Below are positions 1-10,198 of a stretch of 64,000 nt of DNA, one piece after another. This DNA comes from an uncultured Roseivirga sp. (lineage in GTDB: Bacteria; Bacteroidota; Bacteroidia; Cytophagales; Cyclobacteriaceae). The notes below the pieces were generated by a model, which was given only the letters and a program-made list of their open reading frames with translations, made no database searches and was not told the origin of the DNA. Numbering within the stretch: position 1 is the first letter of the stretch; every line of letters begins with the position of its first letter. The stretch spans positions 397,810 through 461,809 of the forward strand of contig CANLOY010000002.1 of the NCBI GenBank assembly GCA_947493005.1, written 5' to 3'. Both the position numbers and the translations under genes were made by a program.

Positions 1-2022
1 TTGATCTTCCAAACGGATGTCATCGAAGTAATAGGTAGATCCATCTCCAGCATTACCGAAATCGAAGAAGATGACCACTTTGTGATACTGTTTACTCACA
101 TCAATTCCGGAAAAGTCGAAATTGAGTTCTTCCCAGGCATCAGTCATCGTATTCACCACATCTATTTCATGAGCGATTCCGCCATCGGCAGCATTCTCCA
201 CTTTAAGCTTAACTGTAATGCCCGATTTTGGTGACCATACTTTTACTTTAAAGTTTTTGGAGCCGGAAAAATCTATAGGGCTTGGTAGTTCCAAAAAGCC
301 TCCAGCCCACACCTCTGCTCCATTGGCTTTGTCGGTTTTTCCTACTTTAGAGCTCAGGTTAATGCCTGATGCATTAGGATTGTCTGCTACGGTTGTAGTT
401 GCGTTTCCAAAGTTGACAAATGAATAGCTTACAGAAGTTGATTCAAAATCGAGTGGCAGTTCTAACACATCCATCGAAATATCTCCAATTGACATGTCAT
501 CGTAATAGTATTTAGAACCGTCTCCAGCTACACCAAAATCCATAAAAACAACTGCTTTATGATAGGTCTTGGTCATGTCAGCTCCTGACATGTCAAATGT
601 TAATTCCTCCCAGGTATTGGCTCCTGTGACAGTACCGTCTACTTCATGAAATACTGTATTGTCATCTTTATTCTCGATCTTCAGTCTTACGGTAATTCCA
701 GCTTTAGGCGACCAGACCTTCACTTTGAAATTTGTGCTGGCCGAAAAGTCCATTGCATCTGGAAACTCAAGGAAACTTCCTGCCCATACTTCGGCTCCTG
801 ACGCTTTTTCTAACTGAGCGACAGTACTACTTGAATTAATACCAGTTTTCTCAGGGTTTTCTATGACTGTTGAAAAGGCATTCCCAAAATTGGTAAAACT
901 GTAATTAATGTTCTGGTTTTCGAAATCTACAGGTAACTCAAGCTTTACAGGCGTATCGTTGGTTTGTTCAACGTCATCGAAGAAGTAGTCACTTCCGTCA
1001 CCAGCTACTCCAAAGTCAAAAAACAGTATAATCTTAGAATACTCTTTGGTAACATCTATTCCGCTGAAATCCCAAATGAGCTCTTCCCACTCATCTGCCT
1101 TAGTATTCACTACATCTACTTCATGATTGATGTTGGCATCTGCAGCATTCTCCAATTTCATTTTTATCACAATACCACTTTTAGGAGAATAAACTTTGGC
1201 TTTAAAGTTTTTAAGGGTAGAGAAGTCTATCGGTCCACTGAGCTCCAGAGCAGTACCTGCCCAAACTTCGGCACCAGCTGTCTTTGTAGACTTGATGGCC
1301 TTAGCACTTGTATTAATACCACCAATTGAAGGATTATCTGCCAATGCAGTTGCTGCACCTCCAAAATCACCAAAGTTGAATGTGATATCTGCGGCTTCAA
1401 AATCTACTGGAAGCGAAACGCTTTCTGTAATGGTTACGGCTTCAGTCACTTCAATAGTAGCCGCACCAGCACCTTTGGCAACAATTCGCACATTGTAATC
1501 TCCAACGGTTTCATAAACATGACTTTTAGATTCGTTAGGCATGATTACCGTTGCTTCCTCATTTTGGACATCTCCAAAAAAGACTTCGAAAAGTGTTGCT
1601 CCATCAGCTGTTGGAGCAACAGTGATGGTTCTATTGGAAGTGGTGATTCCTGCTACTAAATTTTCTGGTGGATCAAACCTGATAATAACATCCTTTGTTG
1701 CATCAACCGCTGTATCATCTGCACCAATACCTGTGATTGTCATCACATAGTCCCCCTCGGCATATACATGAGAGACGCTCTGGCCTGGGGTTACTTCAGT
1801 TGGCTCTTCACTATCGACATCGCCAAACTTGATTCTGAACTTAATTACATTTTCTCCAGTTGGTACAACTGTTAATGTCCCTGTATTATCGCTAGAGATG
1901 CTAAAGACTCCATCAATGTTGGTAGGAGCTTTTGATAACAACTCTTCAAATTCATTCTTACAAGCCACAAAAAACAAAGCAGCGACCAGTAAAAAGGAAA
2001 GTAAATTTCTTATCTCTTTCAT
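1..2022 (-). CDS. PKD-like surface lipoprotein with three tandem ~159-aa repeats (C-terminus beyond window)
   Basis: The frame is open from an ATG at 2022 to the left edge (674 codons), so the 3' end is missing. The N-terminus is a lipoprotein signal ending LFFVAC (Cys about 21). Two roughly 80-residue PKD-like segments with HVYAEGDY and HVYETVGDY motifs follow. Then three copies of one module start at about nucleotides 1417, 938 and 463, each opening LPxDFE and closing with an F-D-F-G, G-D-G-S, FDD pattern. The modules look like beta-sandwich carbohydrate-binding domains, but I cannot assign a CBM family. The gene lies 12 bp after susD in a susC-susD-lipoprotein order. In such loci the third protein usually binds glycan at the cell surface; the substrate here is unknown. 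Function is inferred from context. Confidence 0.85.
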   Translation of the reverse strand, partial: MKEIRNLLSFLLVAALFFVACKNEFEELLSKAPTNIDGVFSISSDNTGTLTVVPTGENVIKFRIKFGDVDSEEPTEVTPGQSVSHVYAEGDYVMTITGIGADDTAVDATKDVIIRFDPPENLVAGITTSNRTITVAPTADGATLFEVFFGDVQNEEATVIMPNESKSHVYETVGDYNVRIVAKGAGAATIEVTEAVTITESVSLPVDFEAADITFNFGDFGGAATALADNPSIGGINTSAKAIKSTKTAGAEVWAGTALELSGPIDFSTLKNFKAKVYSPKSGIVIKMKLENAADANINHEVDVVNTKADEWEELIWDFSGIDVTKEYSKIILFFDFGVAGDGSDYFFDDVEQTNDTPVKLELPVDFENQNINYSFTNFGNAFSTVIENPEKTGINSSSTVAQLEKASGAEVWAGSFLEFPDAMDFSASTNFKVKVWSPKAGITVRLKIENKDDNTVFHEVDGTVTGANTWEELTFDMSGADMTKTYHKAVVFMDFGVAGDGSKYYYDDMSIGDISMDVLELPLDFESTSVSYSFVNFGNATTTVADNPNASGINLSSKVGKTDKANGAEVWAGGFLELPSPIDFSGSKNFKVKVWSPKSGITVKLKVENAADGGIAHEIDVVNTMTDAWEELNFDFSGIDVSKQYHKVVIFFDFGNAGDGSTYYFDDIRLEDQ

Positions 2023-2034
2023 AATTATAATTTC

Positions 2035-3501
2035 TTAGTAGCCTGTATTTTGTGACCAAACATTACCAGCAAGTTGAATCTCTATTAATGGAATAGGGAA
2101 TACTTCATGTTTACCTGCCTGAAACCCGCTTATCTCATTGGCAGCTCTTCCGGTTCTAACCAGATCAAAGAAATGATGACCTTCGCCTGCCAGTTCTACT
2201 CTTCTTTCATGATAAATGGCATCAGTAAGTGCTGCCCCTGAAGATGCCACATCTGCCAATTGTGCTCTGCTTCTTACACGGTTCAGGTAAGTTCTTGCTC
2301 TGGCGTCATCAATACCTCCTCTATTAAGTGCTTCAGCCGCCATCAACAACACATCGGCAAATCGAATAGCACGGTAGTTTTTATTACTTGTCAGGTGAGT
2401 ATCACCTACAAATTGTTCTCCTTGTCTTGGAATATACTTCTGATTAAAATATCCGGTATGCTCAAAGCCTTGACTGTACTCTGTTCCTGGGTTTTGAGCT
2501 ACAAAGGCATCAATATCAAGGATAGCCACTGCTAATCGGATATCTCCTGCTTCAAATTCATCTACAAGTTCCTGAGTTGGTACATTAAAGCTGAAGCCAT
2601 CGGCATACACAGGACCACTATAACCTCTGATGCCGTTAAATCCTGGTGCTATATTTCCTTCGCTACATTGAAAGCAACCAAAACCAGCTCCTTGCTCACC
2701 TGTATATTGTACTTCGAAAACGGATTCAATACCATTTTCTCCTGATTCTAAAAACTGAGCCTCATAATTTGCAGCAGTAACTAAATCATACTGACCGGAA
2801 GCTATTACTTGTTCCAAAACCGTTGCAGCCTGAGAGTACTTCTCCTGAAAAAGATAAACTTTCCCTAAAAGCGCCTGAGCAGCTCCTCTGGTTGCTCTAC
2901 CAGCCTGAGCTGGTGTTGCTGGTAAATTTGCAATTGCTAAAGACAGGTCTGCTTCAATCTGAGCATAAACATCGGTCTTGTTTGATTTGGCAAAATCAGA
3001 GGCCTCTCCAAACTGAACCCTTTTATCTAAAGGCATTGGTACATCTCCAAAGAACTTTACCAACTCAAAGTAGTAATAGGCTCTTAAGAAATAGTTTTGA
3101 GCTAAAACAGCATCCTTACCATCAAAATCGGTTTTGTCTTTGAATTCAAAAACATAATTGGTTCTGTTTATTCCAGCATACATCCAGTTCCAAATACTTC
3201 TCAATTGATCGTTAACTGGTGTATGGGTCATATCATCAATCTCCTGAAAGGCTGGAACATCATTGGCATTCTCGCCTCCTGCCAGCGTATTATCAGAAGC
3301 CATCTCACCCAGCATTGAGTTCAGGTAAGTTGTTTGCAATAAGTCATATGAAGCTATTGTCGCTAACTCATAATCTTCTTGAGAATTAAAAAAGTTCTCA
3401 GAGTTGATGCTAAAAAGCGGGTCTACGTCCACGAAATCTTCACAGTTAGTCAAGAGAACAGCCGTGGATAAAAACAGTAAATATGTATAAAGTCTTTTCA
3501 T
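2035..3501 (-). CDS. susD: SusD/RagB-type surface glycan-binding lipoprotein
   Basis: The protein has 488 residues, the normal SusD length. The lipobox LLTNC (Cys20) follows a short hydrophobic signal. Family hallmarks are visible: an N-terminal DPLFSINSENFF segment with tetratricopeptide-like helices (RAYYYFELVKFFGDVPMP), a C-terminal YRAIRFADVLLMAAEALNRG stretch, and an ERRVELAGEGHHFFDLVRTG motif near the end. SusD proteins sit on the outer membrane as lids of the partner SusC channel and capture oligosaccharides. It starts 10 bp downstream of susC and is surely co-transcribed with it. Confidence 0.97.
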   Translation of the reverse strand: MKRLYTYLLFLSTAVLLTNCEDFVDVDPLFSINSENFFNSQEDYELATIASYDLLQTTYLNSMLGEMASDNTLAGGENANDVPAFQEIDDMTHTPVNDQLRSIWNWMYAGINRTNYVFEFKDKTDFDGKDAVLAQNYFLRAYYYFELVKFFGDVPMPLDKRVQFGEASDFAKSNKTDVYAQIEADLSLAIANLPATPAQAGRATRGAAQALLGKVYLFQEKYSQAATVLEQVIASGQYDLVTAANYEAQFLESGENGIESVFEVQYTGEQGAGFGCFQCSEGNIAPGFNGIRGYSGPVYADGFSFNVPTQELVDEFEAGDIRLAVAILDIDAFVAQNPGTEYSQGFEHTGYFNQKYIPRQGEQFVGDTHLTSNKNYRAIRFADVLLMAAEALNRGGIDDARARTYLNRVRSRAQLADVASSGAALTDAIYHERRVELAGEGHHFFDLVRTGRAANEISGFQAGKHEVFPIPLIEIQLAGNVWSQNTGY

Positions 3502-3511
3502 GATCTATCAG

Positions 3512-6500
3512 TTAAAAGGTCACGTTTAATCCTAAAATGTATGTTCTCGCCTGAGGGTAAAATCCTGCATCGATTGTAGAGGCCAGTGGGTTTCCTGTTG
3601 ATATATTCGGATCATAACCTCTATACTTTGTGAAAGTGTATAGGTTGTTTACCGAAGCATATACCCTAAGTTTTGTCATCTTCAATGGTCTGATAATGGA
3701 CTCTGGGAATGTGTAACCCAATTGTACATTCTTTATTCTCAGGTAATCTCCATCCTCTACATAGAAGTCAGAGAAGAGGTCATTGTCATTAGCACCCGTT
3801 GTAAGTCTTGGATCAGAATTACTGGTTCCTTCACCTACCCATCTATTCAGGAAAAAAGAAGTTCTGTTAGTAAGTGGTAAATTCCTTTCATAGTTTCTAA
3901 CAATGTCAAAACCAATCTGTGACTCGGCAAAGGCGGAGAAATCAAAGTTCTTGTAGCCTAGTTTTAGACTAAAGCCCATTATCAATTCGGGAATTGGATC
4001 TCCAATAAAAGTGCGATCTTCAGGAGTAATAGCTCCATCATTGTTAAGGTCTACAAATCGAATATCTCCAGGAGCAGCTGTTCCACTTTGAGCGCTATTG
4101 CTCACCTCTGTAGCATTTTGAAAAATCCCATTCGTCTTTAGCCCATAGTAAGAACCAATAGGCCTTCCTACTTGCCAAAGTGTTGGTGGCAATTGTCCAA
4201 TTCCAAAGCCTCCACCTGGAATTGGGTCACCTCCAGCAAGACTTAATGTTTCGTTGGAAAGTGTGGTTAGATTGTATCCAATATCAAACTTTAATCCGTC
4301 AATTTGGTCCGAGTAATTGATACTGAACTCAATTCCCTTGTTACGAATAGTTCCTGCATTTGCAACAGGATCTGCCGCGCCTGGAGCACTAGAACCGGTC
4401 AACCCTGAGGTTGGCACAACCAGAAGTAGGTCCCTGGTAGTTTTCACAAAGTAGTCGAAACCACCAGATAGTTTTCCGTCTAGTATATCATACTCGAAAC
4501 CTACATCAAGTTGTTCGTTTCTTTCCCATTTGATAGCTGGATTCGATAAAGCGCCTAAAGCAGCTCCTCTTATCAGGTTACCATTAAAGACATATTCCGC
4601 TTCTCCTGTGAGTAATGAAACAAAGCGGTTATCTCCAATTCGATCGTTACCAGTTTCACCATAACTTAATCTTACTTTAAGGAAATCGATAAAGCTGACA
4701 TCCTTCAGAAAATCTTCATCGGATATTACCCAACCTAATGAACCTGCATAGAAGTAACCAAACTTGTTTTCAGGTCCAAATCGAGTAGAACCATCTCTTC
4801 TAACAAGCCCGGAAGCCAAATATCTGTTCAGAAAATTGTACTCAACTCTTGCGAATAGTGAGGTTTGTCTGAAATCTCCTTGAAAAGAAGAAGTCGAATT
4901 CTCCCTGATATCTAATGCCGCAGATAGGTCAGCAAAATCGAATGAGTTATTTGGGATATCAAAACCTGTCGCAATTAAACTTTCAGAACGTTCTCTACGA
5001 ACTACTGAACCAACAGTGAATTTGAATTTATGGTCTGGCCATATTTCTTTAGAATACCTTACTACATTATCTATGTTGTAAGAGAAAAAGTTTTGCTGTC
5101 CTTCAGTCACAGAGCTTTCAACCTGATTGAAGACTTTTCCAATGCCAAAGTTGACTATTGGAGAAAAACTTTTAAATCTTACGTTACTGAAGTTAAAATT
5201 GAAACTTGACTCAAATTCCAAATCTGGTATAATTTCATAGACAGCTCCTACGCTACCAAAAGCCCTGTTTACCGTAGTTCCATTATAAGTGTTGGCTATT
5301 TGAGCCAAAGGATTAATAACCTCACTTCCTAAGCCGTTGGCCAATGTGAACTCACCACTATCGTCAAAAGGAGTAAAGGTGGGAGCCATGTTAAGCGCAT
5401 TGAAGAGTACTGAACCGAGTACATTTTCCGGCAATGAGCTTCGCTTTATGTTAACGTAGTTGACAGCTGTCTTTAGTGTCAGGTTAGGAAATAACTCTTG
5501 TGTTGTGTTTAGTTTGGTTGTGAAACGATCGAAAGTTGATTTGTCCTTACCTACGATACCATCCTGAGTAAAATACCCGGCACCAAAAGAGTAAGTGGAG
5601 TTTTCATTGCTCCCTCTTACCGAAAGTTGATAATTCTGTATGGGTGCCCTGTCAAAAACTAAATCCTGCCAATCAGTTCCCGCTCCTAAGTTTGCAATAT
5701 TTGTAAAAGGGGGAACTTGACCTCCATTGGCAAATGCTTCGTTTGCTAAAACTGCATACTCTGTAGCGTTCAGTACTGGTATCTTTCTGGATGTTTCCTG
5801 AATACCATAGTAAGAGTCAAAATGGATTTGAGCTTTACCAACTGATTTGCCACTTTTAGTAGTAATGAGTATCACACCGTTTGCTGCATTAACTCCATAA
5901 ATACCTGCAGTAGCGTCTTTCAAAACACTCATGCTCTCTACATCATTAGGGTTAAGTGCATCAAGATTTTCATAAATCACTCCATCCACCACAATCAATG
6001 GTCGGTTATCTCCATTAGTAGTGATACCTCTAATACGTATATTAAAGGCTCCTCCTGGAGATCCGGAAGTGGAAGATATCTGGACACCTGGAGTTTGTCC
6101 TTGAATAGCTTGTTCCAGTCGTGTAGGATTAAGTGCTTCTATCTCTTTTGCCCCAACCACTGATACAGCACCCGTCAGTTCTTTCTTAGTTGTAGCACCA
6201 TAACCGATTACTACAACCTCATCCAATTCGGTAGAACTTGAAACCAGTGCTATATCAATCCTTGTTCGGTTGCCCACTTTCACTTCCTGGGTTACATACC
6301 CCACGAAACTGAAAATCAAAACCGATGAAGTATCCGGTACTGAAATAGAATAACTACCATCGACTTCGGTGATTACTCCTTCACCACCTTGGACTCGAAC
6401 AGTAGCGCCAGGCATTGATAACCCATCGGCATTATCAGTTACCTTACCCTTTATTACTATCTGCGACACACCCTGAAAACAGGTCATCAGCAGTAGTAAA

Positions 6501-6523
6501 ATAATTAGTAGGTGTCTTTTCAT
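3512..6523 (-). CDS. susC: SusC/RagA-family TonB-dependent outer-membrane transporter
   Basis: I chose the start at 6523 because it gives a clean signal peptide (MKRHLLIILLLLMTCFQGVSQ, cleaved after about residue 21). An upstream in-frame Met would add 21 non-signal residues. The order is a carboxypeptidase-D regulatory-like domain (about 24-105), a TonB box/plug entry DEVVVIGYG, a plug domain (LNPTRLEQAIQGQTPGVQI, DATAGIYGVNAANGVILITTK), then a long beta-barrel ending in an aromatic-rich ILGLNVTF strand. Length is 1003 aa, normal for SusC. It imports oligosaccharides bound by the adjacent SusD using TonB energy. The promoter region is shared with the divergent regulator at 6756. Confidence 0.97.
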   Translation of the reverse strand: MKRHLLIILLLLMTCFQGVSQIVIKGKVTDNADGLSMPGATVRVQGGEGVITEVDGSYSISVPDTSSVLIFSFVGYVTQEVKVGNRTRIDIALVSSSTELDEVVVIGYGATTKKELTGAVSVVGAKEIEALNPTRLEQAIQGQTPGVQISSTSGSPGGAFNIRIRGITTNGDNRPLIVVDGVIYENLDALNPNDVESMSVLKDATAGIYGVNAANGVILITTKSGKSVGKAQIHFDSYYGIQETSRKIPVLNATEYAVLANEAFANGGQVPPFTNIANLGAGTDWQDLVFDRAPIQNYQLSVRGSNENSTYSFGAGYFTQDGIVGKDKSTFDRFTTKLNTTQELFPNLTLKTAVNYVNIKRSSLPENVLGSVLFNALNMAPTFTPFDDSGEFTLANGLGSEVINPLAQIANTYNGTTVNRAFGSVGAVYEIIPDLEFESSFNFNFSNVRFKSFSPIVNFGIGKVFNQVESSVTEGQQNFFSYNIDNVVRYSKEIWPDHKFKFTVGSVVRRERSESLIATGFDIPNNSFDFADLSAALDIRENSTSSFQGDFRQTSLFARVEYNFLNRYLASGLVRRDGSTRFGPENKFGYFYAGSLGWVISDEDFLKDVSFIDFLKVRLSYGETGNDRIGDNRFVSLLTGEAEYVFNGNLIRGAALGALSNPAIKWERNEQLDVGFEYDILDGKLSGGFDYFVKTTRDLLLVVPTSGLTGSSAPGAADPVANAGTIRNKGIEFSINYSDQIDGLKFDIGYNLTTLSNETLSLAGGDPIPGGGFGIGQLPPTLWQVGRPIGSYYGLKTNGIFQNATEVSNSAQSGTAAPGDIRFVDLNNDGAITPEDRTFIGDPIPELIMGFSLKLGYKNFDFSAFAESQIGFDIVRNYERNLPLTNRTSFFLNRWVGEGTSNSDPRLTTGANDNDLFSDFYVEDGDYLRIKNVQLGYTFPESIIRPLKMTKLRVYASVNNLYTFTKYRGYDPNISTGNPLASTIDAGFYPQARTYILGLNVTF

Positions 6524-6586
6524 TTGTTTAAAATTCGTTTCACATTTCTTAATGTTTCGGTAAACAATGTATTTATAGAGTATCAC

Positions 6587-6655
6587 TACATCAAAAATTT
6601 CTATACATCAAGAATACATCGATTAGAAAAAAAGAATACATCAATAATTCATCAA
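6587..6655. promoter_or_regulatory. Phased direct repeats in the susC/regulator divergent promoter
   Basis: Five copies of a TACATCAA-like motif start at 6587, 6604, 6615, 6637 (TACATC) and 6648 (TTCATCAA). From 6604 to 6658 the sequence reads as five consecutive 11-mers, of which four begin TACATC or TTCATC and one is A-rich. An 11-bp spacing puts the copies on one face of the helix, as expected for cooperative binding by a repeated HTH protein. The obvious candidate is the LuxR-type regulator that starts 100 bp to the right. The binding itself is inferred. Confidence 0.55.
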
Positions 6656-6755
6656 TTGTTTTCAAAACCTTGTTTTTCAAGCATAAACCGCTATGTTGAA
6701 TTAAAATCTATTTCTCACAGGATTTACCTTCTGTTCAATAGATTACAACAGGCTA

Positions 6756-9707
6756 ATGAAGAGACCTATACAAATACTTGATGTATTTCTGCGCTTGTGC
6801 ATACCGTTACTCATGGTAATGTTAGGCATCAATGCACATGCTCAAGGTCCAAAACTCAAGGGGCTACCATTCATTAAGAACTTCACAGCAAATGACTATA
6901 ATGGAGGTATTCAAAACTGGGATATTACCCAGGATAAAAATGGAATAATCTATATAGCCAATAACCTCGGTCTGCTCGAATATGACGGCAGTAGTTGGAA
7001 CAAATACAGTTTTCAGGGAAGTTCTAAGTTCCGATCCGTATACATCCATGATTCTGGTAGAATTTACATTGGTGTACAAGGAGATTTTGGGTATTTCTAT
7101 CCAAATGATTCAGGTCAACTTGAATATACTTCATTAGCGGATAGTCTGAAAATCGAAAATCGAAACTTCGATGAAACATGGAAAGTTTATGAGCAAAACG
7201 AAAGTATTTATTTCTGCACATTCAAAAATGTATATGAGTATGATGGCTCAAAGCTCAAAACCTACTCATCTGACTACAATCTGGAGATATCCTTTCAGGT
7301 AAACAACAAACTTTATGTACAGCAATGGGAATTAGGACTAACAATCCTAAAAAACGGTCAGTTTGAATTGATTCAGTCAGGTGAGTTTTTCAAGGATAAA
7401 AGGATTTCTTCAATCATTCCATTCCAAAAAAATAAATTACTTATAGCCACTTTCAATCATGGACTTTTCGTTTTTAACGATGGAAATATAACCTCTTACC
7501 CACTGGACCCTTCTGTCTCCTGGTCTTCAATTCAAATCAATTCAATTTTAAGGCTCCGTTCAGGAAGAATAGCTTTAGGCACTCAAAACGCGGGTATTTT
7601 TATAATTGAAAATTCAGGAAGAATCAATTACCACTTGGACAGGTCATCTGGACTACAGGACCAAACAATCAATTCAATTTATGAGGACTATAATGGCAAC
7701 TTATGGCTGGGGATGAATTTTGGAGTTTGTAGAATAGAGCTCAGTTCCCCATTTAGCATTATAGATCAACGCCTGGGTATTTCTGGCACAGGTTACACTG
7801 CTTTAATGCACGACAGCATTGTTTACCTAGGCACTAACAATGGTCTGTATAGGATTCATCATAATTACTTCAATAACCTGCTACTTCATGAGCATCAAAA
7901 ACTGGTCAAAGGAAGTGAAGGACAGGTTTATTCCTTAAGTGAACAAAATGGTCAACTTGTAATGGGGCATCATAAAGGAGCATTTATTGTTGAAAATGAT
8001 CGGGTCAGAGAAATTTCAAACGAGAAAGGAGCATGGTTATTCAAACAGCTCCCTGGTCAATCAGAGTACTATTTGCAAGGAAGTTATTTAGGTGTCAACC
8101 TATTCAAAAAAACACCTGGTGGATTGAAGTGGCAGCACAAAATAGAAGGTTTCGGTGAGTCTTCCCGTATTATAGAGTTCGGTCTTGATGACGAGATATG
8201 GATTACCCATGGCTATAAAGGGGCTTACAAACTAAAATTAAACAGGGGGCTAACTCACTTTACTGAAGTAAAGCATTATGGACAAAGTTCTGGTTTTCCG
8301 TCAGACAATCTTATCAACGCATTTAACATCAACAACGAATTGATCTTTTCTTCAGAAAGGGGCTTTTTCTCATATCAACCAGCAGGTGACAAATTTGTAA
8401 CCAATAACAGCTATAATGATTTAATAGGCAGCCAAAGCTCTATAATAGATATGAAAGAGGATGATATGGGAAATGTCTACTTCATGGAACAGTCGGAAAT
8501 AGGAAAGCTCACCCCTACTTCTCAAAACGGGTTAGAAACTAACTCAAAATCGTTCAATAAACTAAAAGGGCTTCTCAATGATGACCTTGGCAATATCAAT
8601 ATAATTGATTTTCAAAGTGTACTTTTTGGAGCTAGTGAAGGTTTTATTCATTTTGATGCCAGCTATCCATTTGACATTAACAAAGCCTTTAAACTACTCT
8701 TTAGAGAAATTAGAAGTCCAAAAGCTGAGGGACCACATTACTTTTATGGGAGGTTTATTGAAAATGGAGAAGTTAAAGGTGATCAACCATCAACGGCAAT
8801 TCCAGTAATACCTTATCAGGAGAACTCCATTAGTTTTGCTTTCTCAGCTATACACTTTGAAAGCGGGGATAATATACGCTATCAATACAAGCTTGAAAAC
8901 CTGGATGATGAATGGTCGGACTGGACACTATCCAATACCAAAGAGTATACTAGTCTTCCGGAAGGGAAATATAGTTTTCAGGTAAAAGCACAAAACATTT
9001 ATCAGCAAGAGAGCGATATTATTTCATATGAGTTTGTAGTTAAACCTCCGTTGCACCGTACAAACCTTGCTTATAGTATTTACAGCATTACCGGCATTGC
9101 ATTACTGTTTTTCGGGTTTAGAATACTTGACAAAAAGTATAAGCGAGAACGTTCAGAATTAGCTCAGAAGCAGGAGCAACAATTATCGAAAAAAGAGACA
9201 GAGATAAAAACCATTACTGAACAATCCGAAAAGGAAATCATGAAGTTGAAGAATGATAAACTCCATTCAGAAATTCAACACATGAACAATGAACTCACCT
9301 CTTCAGCAATGCACCTGATACAGAAAAACCAGCTTCTCAATAATATCAAAAACACAATACAAACACTTACAAAAAGCGGGGATGAAAAAAATCATAACCA
9401 AGCGCTTAAAAAAATAGTCAAATCAATAACGGCAGACCTTTCAAATAATGAGGAATGGAAGGTATTTGAGAAGAATTTTGATAAGGTTCATGGTAATTTC
9501 ATTACCAGACTCAAAAAGGCCTTCCCAAAGCTATCGCCTCAAGAGTTGAAGCTTTGTGCTTACCTAAGAATGAACCTTAATACAAAAGAAATTGCCCACT
9601 TACTTAACATATCCGTTCGTGGTGTAGAAATTGGAAGGTATAGACTAAGAAAAAAACTCGGGTTGGAACGCCAAGATAATCTCACAGATTTTATCTTGAG
9701 ATTCTGA
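6756..9707 (+). CDS. Membrane-bound propeller-Y_Y_Y sensor with C-terminal LuxR-type HTH
   Basis: The 983-residue protein starts with a signal peptide (to about AHAQ, residue 30). A two-component-regulator-type beta-propeller follows (about 40-660; repeats such as DYNGNLWLGMNFGV). Next come a Y_Y_Y domain (about 690-765, IRYQYKLENLDDEWSDW), one transmembrane helix (about 771-790), a charged coiled coil, and a C-terminal LuxR/GerE-like helix-turn-helix (LSPQELKLCAYLRMNLNTKE, IAHLLNISVRGVEIGRYRLR). There is no kinase and no AraC domain, so it is not a classical hybrid two-component regulator. It probably senses an oligosaccharide in the periplasm and controls the divergent susCD genes directly from the membrane. 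Family knowledge supports the architecture; the ligand is unknown. Confidence 0.9.
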   Translation: MKRPIQILDVFLRLCIPLLMVMLGINAHAQGPKLKGLPFIKNFTANDYNGGIQNWDITQDKNGIIYIANNLGLLEYDGSSWNKYSFQGSSKFRSVYIHDSGRIYIGVQGDFGYFYPNDSGQLEYTSLADSLKIENRNFDETWKVYEQNESIYFCTFKNVYEYDGSKLKTYSSDYNLEISFQVNNKLYVQQWELGLTILKNGQFELIQSGEFFKDKRISSIIPFQKNKLLIATFNHGLFVFNDGNITSYPLDPSVSWSSIQINSILRLRSGRIALGTQNAGIFIIENSGRINYHLDRSSGLQDQTINSIYEDYNGNLWLGMNFGVCRIELSSPFSIIDQRLGISGTGYTALMHDSIVYLGTNNGLYRIHHNYFNNLLLHEHQKLVKGSEGQVYSLSEQNGQLVMGHHKGAFIVENDRVREISNEKGAWLFKQLPGQSEYYLQGSYLGVNLFKKTPGGLKWQHKIEGFGESSRIIEFGLDDEIWITHGYKGAYKLKLNRGLTHFTEVKHYGQSSGFPSDNLINAFNINNELIFSSERGFFSYQPAGDKFVTNNSYNDLIGSQSSIIDMKEDDMGNVYFMEQSEIGKLTPTSQNGLETNSKSFNKLKGLLNDDLGNINIIDFQSVLFGASEGFIHFDASYPFDINKAFKLLFREIRSPKAEGPHYFYGRFIENGEVKGDQPSTAIPVIPYQENSISFAFSAIHFESGDNIRYQYKLENLDDEWSDWTLSNTKEYTSLPEGKYSFQVKAQNIYQQESDIISYEFVVKPPLHRTNLAYSIYSITGIALLFFGFRILDKKYKRERSELAQKQEQQLSKKETEIKTITEQSEKEIMKLKNDKLHSEIQHMNNELTSSAMHLIQKNQLLNNIKNTIQTLTKSGDEKNHNQALKKIVKSITADLSNNEEWKVFEKNFDKVHGNFITRLKKAFPKLSPQELKLCAYLRMNLNTKEIAHLLNISVRGVEIGRYRLRKKLGLERQDNLTDFILRF

Positions 9708-9769
9708 AAGCCAAATAGCGCTATATTATACTCTAAACTCATATTTATTTATGCCGAGTTCTATCACTT

Positions 9770-10198
9770 TTAGTCATCTAAAAAAGCTATTTCAGCTACA
9801 TACTCCTGATACTTCTCTATTGCCTCTTTCTAATTTGAGTGACTTATTGAAAGTTGTAGTTCTAGAATATCTAGTTTTCTAGCATAAATCTGGACTTTCG
9901 AAAGCTTACCCTCCAAGTTATGATTAGTTCTTAGGCTTGTTACCACAATGGCGATAAGTGTAAAAAATGATGCTCCTATATACATAAATGCCAGGTAGTA
10001 CCTAATGCATTTATTACAGGTTTACCAGCAGAAGCAGGAATACTGACGTAAACAGTCCCAATTATGCCACAACCTATAGCTGAATTTATAAGCCATTTGT
10101 TCCGTGGTTGAATTCTAGTGACATAGGAGTTTACTTTATACTTTTGCGCGTCAATACGTTCTTCTAATTTAATGCGTGTGATTATTGATTCTAAAGTT
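9770..10198 (-). pseudogene. Decayed small membrane-protein gene (frameshift plus in-frame stop)
   Basis: On the minus strand the sequence reads IKLEERIDAQKYKVNSYVTR and a first hydrophobic segment, then loses frame near 9995. It continues in another frame as RYYLAFMYIGASFFTLIAIV (second hydrophobic segment), LEGKLSKVQIYARKLDILEL, then an in-frame TAG at 9830-9832, then KEAIEKYQEYVAEIAFLDD and a final TAA at 9770. No ATG opens it; an in-frame stop lies just upstream. The intact ancestor would have been about 140 aa with two membrane helices. It lies directly downstream of the DUF6768 gene on the same strand, so it may have been the third gene of that sigma-factor operon. Confidence 0.6.

Noticed and set aside
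1..2038. Several plus-strand frames of 69-121 codons (for example 964-1329, 1196-1498)
   Set aside because: They are shadows of the minus-strand lipoprotein, whose continuous 674-codon frame has a lipobox and internal repeats.
6756..9707. Classical hybrid two-component system (HTCS) for the PUL regulator
   Set aside because: No HisKA, HATPase, receiver or AraC domain is present; the output is a LuxR-type HTH.
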